DNA from: Clostridia bacterium
GTDB taxonomy: Bacteria; UBA6262; WVXT01; JAUXBS01
Direction of reading: 5' to 3'
DNA length: 33,682 nt
Assembly: GCA_030618495.1 (NCBI GenBank)
Contig: JAUXDE010000003.1
Coordinates: forward strand, 1-33,682
The translations under genes and the position numbers were made by a program. The notes under the pieces are model-generated. The model had not been told where the DNA came from. It saw nothing but the letters and a program-made list of their open reading frames with translations, and did no database searches. Shown in pieces: positions 30,549-33,682 of this stretch; the first letter of the stretch is position 1; each line of letters opens with the position of its first letter.

Positions 30549-30631
30549 GCCGAGGTGGTGGAACTTGGTAGACATGTACGCTTGAGGGGCGTATGGGGCG
30601 ACCCGTGCGGGTTCAAATCCCGCCCTCGGCA
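30549..30631 (+). tRNA. leuT: tRNA-Leu (anticodon GAG)
   Basis: An 83-base class II tRNA. The acceptor stem is GCCGAGG with CCTCGGC (30624-30630) plus discriminator A 30631. The anticodon stem TACGC/GCGTA encloses the loop TTGAGGG, giving GAG for CUC and CUU. A short variable arm (GGG-CGA-CCC) follows, then the T arm GCGGG-TTCAAAT-CCCGC. CCA is not encoded and must be added post-transcriptionally. It lies 6 bases after the secG stop and is probably processed from the mRNA. Confidence 0.95.
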
Positions 30632-30663
30632 TTAATAAGATGTTCTAAACAATAAAATTTAAT

Positions 30664-30669
30664 GGAGGT
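30664..30669 (+). promoter_or_regulatory. Ribosome binding site that decides the response-regulator start
   Basis: GGAGGT overlaps the upstream in-frame ATG 30662 and lies 7 bases before ATG 30677, so translation should start at 30677, giving the normal MSAKKILTIDDD N-terminus. Confidence 0.7.
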
Positions 30670-30676
30670 AAAGCCT

Positions 30677-31555
30677 ATGAGCGCTAAGAAAATCCTTACA
30701 ATAGATGATGATGACAGCATAAGGTTATTATTGAAAGTCCTCCTCAAACAGGCAGGGTATGAAGTCGAGGGGAAAGGAAGCGCGGAAGAAGGGTTGGAGG
30801 AACTGAAAAATAACAAGTATGACATTCTTCTTCTTGATATTATTCTGCCGGAACAGACGGGAATCGATATTCTGCCTGAAGTAGTTAAGAATTATCCGGA
30901 TATGGATGTTATAATGATATCGGGCTATGGGGACATGGGAGTTGTTATGGATTGTTTCCGAATGGGCGCCTACGATTATATTGCAAAACCCTTCAGCAAG
31001 GATTACCTTGTTAGTTCCGTAGAGAGATGCACGAAAAAGGAACTGCCTCCTGAAGTGGCGCATGAATACGATGAAAACGTAAACTTCCTGTACGATGTAA
31101 GCAAGGCAATAAAGAACCCGATGCCGATTGATAAGCTTGCGGAAACGATTATACTTGCGGGAATGAAAACCTTGAAGACGGACAGCGGTTCCCTGATGCT
31201 TGTGGATGAAGAAGCGCAGGAATTAGTGCTGAAGAAAACGCTCGGATTGAACAAGGATAAAATAAAAACCAACAGGGTAAAAATAGGCGAAGGGATAAGC
31301 GGTTGGGTGGCAAAGGAGAAAAAACCACTGCTCTTTGTTGACGAGTATGAGGATAACCCGGAATTCAAAAAGAATGAACCATGCAAGGACATAAAGTCAG
31401 CCGTTATCGTGCCCCTGGTACTTGAAGATAAGTTGGTGGGCGTACTGAACGTAAACAACGTTGTTTCCGAAAGGAAGCTTTCGGACCAGGACCTGAAGAT
31501 GATGACTATATTCTCAAAGGACTGCGCAAGAGCCATAGTCAATTTAACCGCCTGA
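30677..31555 (+). CDS. Response regulator with a C-terminal GAF domain
   Basis: A 292-residue soluble protein. Residues about 4-120 are a receiver (REC) domain with acidic-pocket Asp10/Asp11, phospho-acceptor Asp54 (LLLDIILPE), the conserved Ser82 (ISGYGD) and Lys104 (IAKPFS). Residues about 137-290 form a GAF domain (LAETIILAGMKTLKTDSGSLMLV, IGEGISGWVAKEKKP, SAVIVPLVLEDKLVGVLNV). There is no DNA-binding, kinase or cyclic-nucleotide output domain, so the GAF domain itself, or partner binding, is the output. It may bind a small ligand while phosphorylation sets its state. No histidine kinase is adjacent. It lies just after the tRNA, and the TonB receptor follows at 38 bases. Confidence 0.9.
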   Translation: MSAKKILTIDDDDSIRLLLKVLLKQAGYEVEGKGSAEEGLEELKNNKYDILLLDIILPEQTGIDILPEVVKNYPDMDVIMISGYGDMGVVMDCFRMGAYDYIAKPFSKDYLVSSVERCTKKELPPEVAHEYDENVNFLYDVSKAIKNPMPIDKLAETIILAGMKTLKTDSGSLMLVDEEAQELVLKKTLGLNKDKIKTNRVKIGEGISGWVAKEKKPLLFVDEYEDNPEFKKNEPCKDIKSAVIVPLVLEDKLVGVLNVNNVVSERKLSDQDLKMMTIFSKDCARAIVNLTA

Positions 31556-31593
31556 AGCACTGCCTGTTCTTCATCATTTAAACACAAACCTTT

Positions 31594-33507
31594 ATGGGGG
31601 TCTATGTGACAAATAAAAATAACGAAAGATTAACGGGGTTCGGAATGAAATATTTCCAGCAAATGTTAATATTTGTAAGAAACACTACGCTGGGAGTAGC
31701 AGCGGCGTTAGTTTTACTGCCGTTGGCGTCTTTTGCCGGGGATAATGAAGAGTCTTTTCTTTTCAACCTGGAAGAAGTGGTAGTGACAGGGACAAGGAGC
31801 TTGCGGATATTAAAGGACGTTCCGATTGAAACCAACGTGGTTACAAGGAATGAAATGGAGCAGGCGGGCGTTAAGGACGCGGCTGATGCAATACGCATGG
31901 TGCCGGGCTTGAGTATATCCGGAGGAGCTCCGCTGGGCGGTAACCGCAGGCTGACAGGGCTTATAAGGGGTTTACCGGCTCATTACAGCCTGCTTTTAAT
32001 TGACGGAAAGAGGACAAAGAGCGAGCATATACATACGGGAATCAACATGAATGTTGTCCCGGTTGAAATGATTGAGAGGATTGAGGTGATAAAGGGTCCT
32101 GCTTCGGCTATTTACGGGAGCGACGCGTTTGGAGGAGTCATTAATATCATAACGCGGAAATTCCCCGGGAAACACTTATTCAACCTTGATACGTCGTACG
32201 GGACTTTTAACACAGGGAACATGGGAATAACATACGGTTCACAGGCGGGAAAGCTTGATTATACGTTAAGCGGGAAAATGGTCAATACAGGCGCGTTTGA
32301 CGGTTACAGGCAGAGGAACCTGATGGCCAAAGCAGAGTATAAACTCAGTGAAAAAAATATACTTGATATGAGCGCAAAGTATTATTTGAACGGTTACAAT
32401 AAAAGCGGTGTTCCGGCAACCGATTCGTTGTTTGATTTCACAATGGGTTTGAGGAGGGATTATGGAGGTAATTCATCCCTCAAGGTGGACGGTTATTTCT
32501 GTGATTTCAACCAGGATGCAAAGGAAACCGGGAATACCACGGTAGAAATGGATGCCGTATACCACAATGATTTCAGCAAAAAACACAGCATCACCGCAGG
32601 TGTGGAGATGAAGCGTGATGATTTTAAGAGATTGGCAACACCGGCGAAGTGCGAAAATATTTACAGCACTTTTGTTGAAGAAGAAATTAAGTTATCAGAC
32701 AGATTCAATTACGTCGCGGCTTTAAGGGTTGACCTGCACCCGGGCCTGAATCCCATTTTTACCCCGAAAGTAAATTTCCTTTATAAAGCGGCTGAAAAAA
32801 CGAGCCTGAGGTTTGAAGCGGGCACCGGGTTCAGGGCGCCGTCACTCCAGGATCGTTACGAATACCATTACTGGCACAAGACATACTGGAGAGATGGAAA
32901 CCCCGACTTAAAACCTGAATACTCTGTCAGTTTCAACCTTGGGGTTGAACAGAGGTTTATAGAGGACAGGCTAATGGGCAGGCTCTCGCTGTTCAGGAAC
33001 AACATCACGGACATGATTAACGTCACCGCGGACCTGGGGCTTGACCCGAACGACGGTCAGCAGGTATACGGCAGGGAGAACCTGGCAACGGCCTTTACCC
33101 AGGGGGCTGAGATCGAATTCCGCTGGAGGGTTTTCAATCCTCTTGATGTTATATTCTGCTACAATTTCCTCGACGCGAAGGACGATGAAGGTAAAGTCCT
33201 TTCCTATAATCCGGAACATTCATTCAACCTGCGCTTTTACAGTAACTGGGATGATGCCGGCATCGTGATGTATTTATCCATGGAAAGCGCGGTTAACAGG
33301 TTCTACAAGGATAAAGAAGGGAGCGTTGAACCGCTCGACGACTATACCCTGTTAAACTTCAACCTGATAAAAAAGGTTATTAAGAGCCTGGATGTTTATC
33401 TTACGGTCGGAAACATTCTAAACCAGTCATTTGAGAGTTATGAGGAAGGAAAAGCTGAGACGAGTTTAGGCAGGACATTCACGTTCGGAGTGAAATACAA
33501 GTTATAA
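31594..33507 (+). CDS. TonB-dependent outer-membrane receptor
   Basis: A 637-residue gated beta-barrel that imports a scarce ligand using TonB energy. A signal peptide (ending PLASFA/GD, about residue 49 from ATG 31594) precedes a TonB-box/plug domain (about 58-190): LEEVVVTGTR, PGLSISGG, IRGLPAHYSLLLIDGKR, and IERIEVIKGPASAIYGSDAF. The rest is a barrel with alternating strands, ending LGRTFTFGVKYKL. It resembles the BtuB/CirA/HmuR group; substrate (cobalamin, siderophore or heme) cannot be settled. The start is uncertain: ATG 31594 lacks a Shine-Dalgarno; GTG 31606 follows GGGGGT; ATG 31645 gives a conventional signal peptide. No TonB, ExbB or ExbD gene and no B12 riboswitch is visible beside it. 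Confidence 0.92.
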   Translation: MGVYVTNKNNERLTGFGMKYFQQMLIFVRNTTLGVAAALVLLPLASFAGDNEESFLFNLEEVVVTGTRSLRILKDVPIETNVVTRNEMEQAGVKDAADAIRMVPGLSISGGAPLGGNRRLTGLIRGLPAHYSLLLIDGKRTKSEHIHTGINMNVVPVEMIERIEVIKGPASAIYGSDAFGGVINIITRKFPGKHLFNLDTSYGTFNTGNMGITYGSQAGKLDYTLSGKMVNTGAFDGYRQRNLMAKAEYKLSEKNILDMSAKYYLNGYNKSGVPATDSLFDFTMGLRRDYGGNSSLKVDGYFCDFNQDAKETGNTTVEMDAVYHNDFSKKHSITAGVEMKRDDFKRLATPAKCENIYSTFVEEEIKLSDRFNYVAALRVDLHPGLNPIFTPKVNFLYKAAEKTSLRFEAGTGFRAPSLQDRYEYHYWHKTYWRDGNPDLKPEYSVSFNLGVEQRFIEDRLMGRLSLFRNNITDMINVTADLGLDPNDGQQVYGRENLATAFTQGAEIEFRWRVFNPLDVIFCYNFLDAKDDEGKVLSYNPEHSFNLRFYSNWDDAGIVMYLSMESAVNRFYKDKEGSVEPLDDYTLLNFNLIKKVIKSLDVYLTVGNILNQSFESYEEGKAETSLGRTFTFGVKYKL

Positions 33508-33682
33508 TCAGTCGCGGTGTTGTGCCCCAAATCAAACCCCAAGCCATTCTTCACGTTATATAAATCACATTTCAGCCGGTTTCATTAATGTAATAAAATT
33601 GTAAAGAAAATGTGTTTTTTTACCATTAATTCAAAAACAGCACATCCGTAAAGGTATTATAATATAAGGATATATATTCATA
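33508..33682 (+). other. Terminal non-coding stretch, possible promoter near the edge
   Basis: 175 bases after the receptor stop. The first 60 bases hold a direct repeat of CCCCAA but no hairpin-plus-T terminator. The remainder is AT-rich. TATAAT at 33658-33663 near the edge is a good -10 but has no convincing -35 at 17 bases, so a promoter for a gene beyond the window is only possible. Confidence 0.3.

Noticed and set aside
33508-33682. A terminator after the TonB receptor
   Set aside because: The CCCCAA repeats are direct, not inverted, and no hairpin plus T-run could be found.

Overview
The window is densely coding, and every gene I can support lies on the + strand. It comes from a diderm (Gram-negative-type) bacterium. 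The evidence is two lipoproteins with lipoboxes, an Omp85 protein with POTRA domains, a TonB-dependent receptor, a very large predicted outer-membrane beta-barrel and an SecG. Codon use favours AGG (Arg) and ATA (Ile), and the gene mix is chemolithotroph- or anaerobe-like. This would fit one of the less-studied candidate phyla, but I cannot name the phylum from sequence alone.

Layout. (1) 1-1229: tail of a PEBP/YbhB-like protein, then a promoter and a two-gene envelope unit (TPR protein, CsgG/LpoB-like lipoprotein). (2) 1364-7814: a tight operon combining C1-tetrahydrofolate enzymes (Fhs, an FchA-like cyclohydrolase, FolD) with a lipoyl module (a free-standing lipoyl domain, dihydrolipoamide dehydrogenase, LipB, LipA), closed by an intrinsic terminator at 7834-7879. 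(3) 7926-10977: a hexulose-6-phosphate synthase/RraA-like fusion followed by a split transketolase, behind a strong promoter and with an apparently leaderless start. (4) 11006-18682: envelope genes, namely an NHL-repeat lipoprotein, a 1456-residue outer-membrane protein and a 3-POTRA Omp85 protein. (5) 18691-22632: polysaccharide genes, namely two tandem GT4 glycosyltransferases, a polyprenyl-phosphate sugar-phosphate transferase with its own promoter, and a small membrane protein. (6) 22640-30631: housekeeping genes (TldE/PmbA, AroE, AroC, AroK, an M24 peptidase, EF-P, AccB, Pgk, SecG, tRNA-Leu). (7) 30677-33507: a response regulator with a GAF domain, and a TonB-dependent receptor.

The most interesting region is the C1/lipoyl operon. 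FolD carries Gln where the family has its catalytic cyclohydrolase lysine, and Glu at a second active-site Asp, while the adjacent gene is a separate cyclohydrolase-family protein. This looks like a division of labour. The operon holds Fhs, cyclohydrolase, dehydrogenase, a lipoyl carrier, the L-protein and lipoate biosynthesis. That is most of the non-GcvP/GcvT half of a glycine-cleavage or reductive-glycine route, with a small E2-type lipoyl domain where GcvH would be expected. The adjacent HPS-RraA fusion plus split transketolase suggests pentose supply, or formaldehyde handling, linked to the same C1 pool.

The aroE-aroC gap (24836-25045) holds a perfect 36-bp palindrome, a second 28-bp perfect inverted repeat sharing its motif, and between them a diverged copy of the aroE 3' end. 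This looks like REP/RAYT-type non-autonomous elements with a scar of rearrangement. The large outer-membrane protein has degenerate tandem repeats and a 10-G tract in frame, a candidate phase-variable site. No gap without a gene exceeds 300 bases. I saw no rRNA, CRISPR array or complete transposon.
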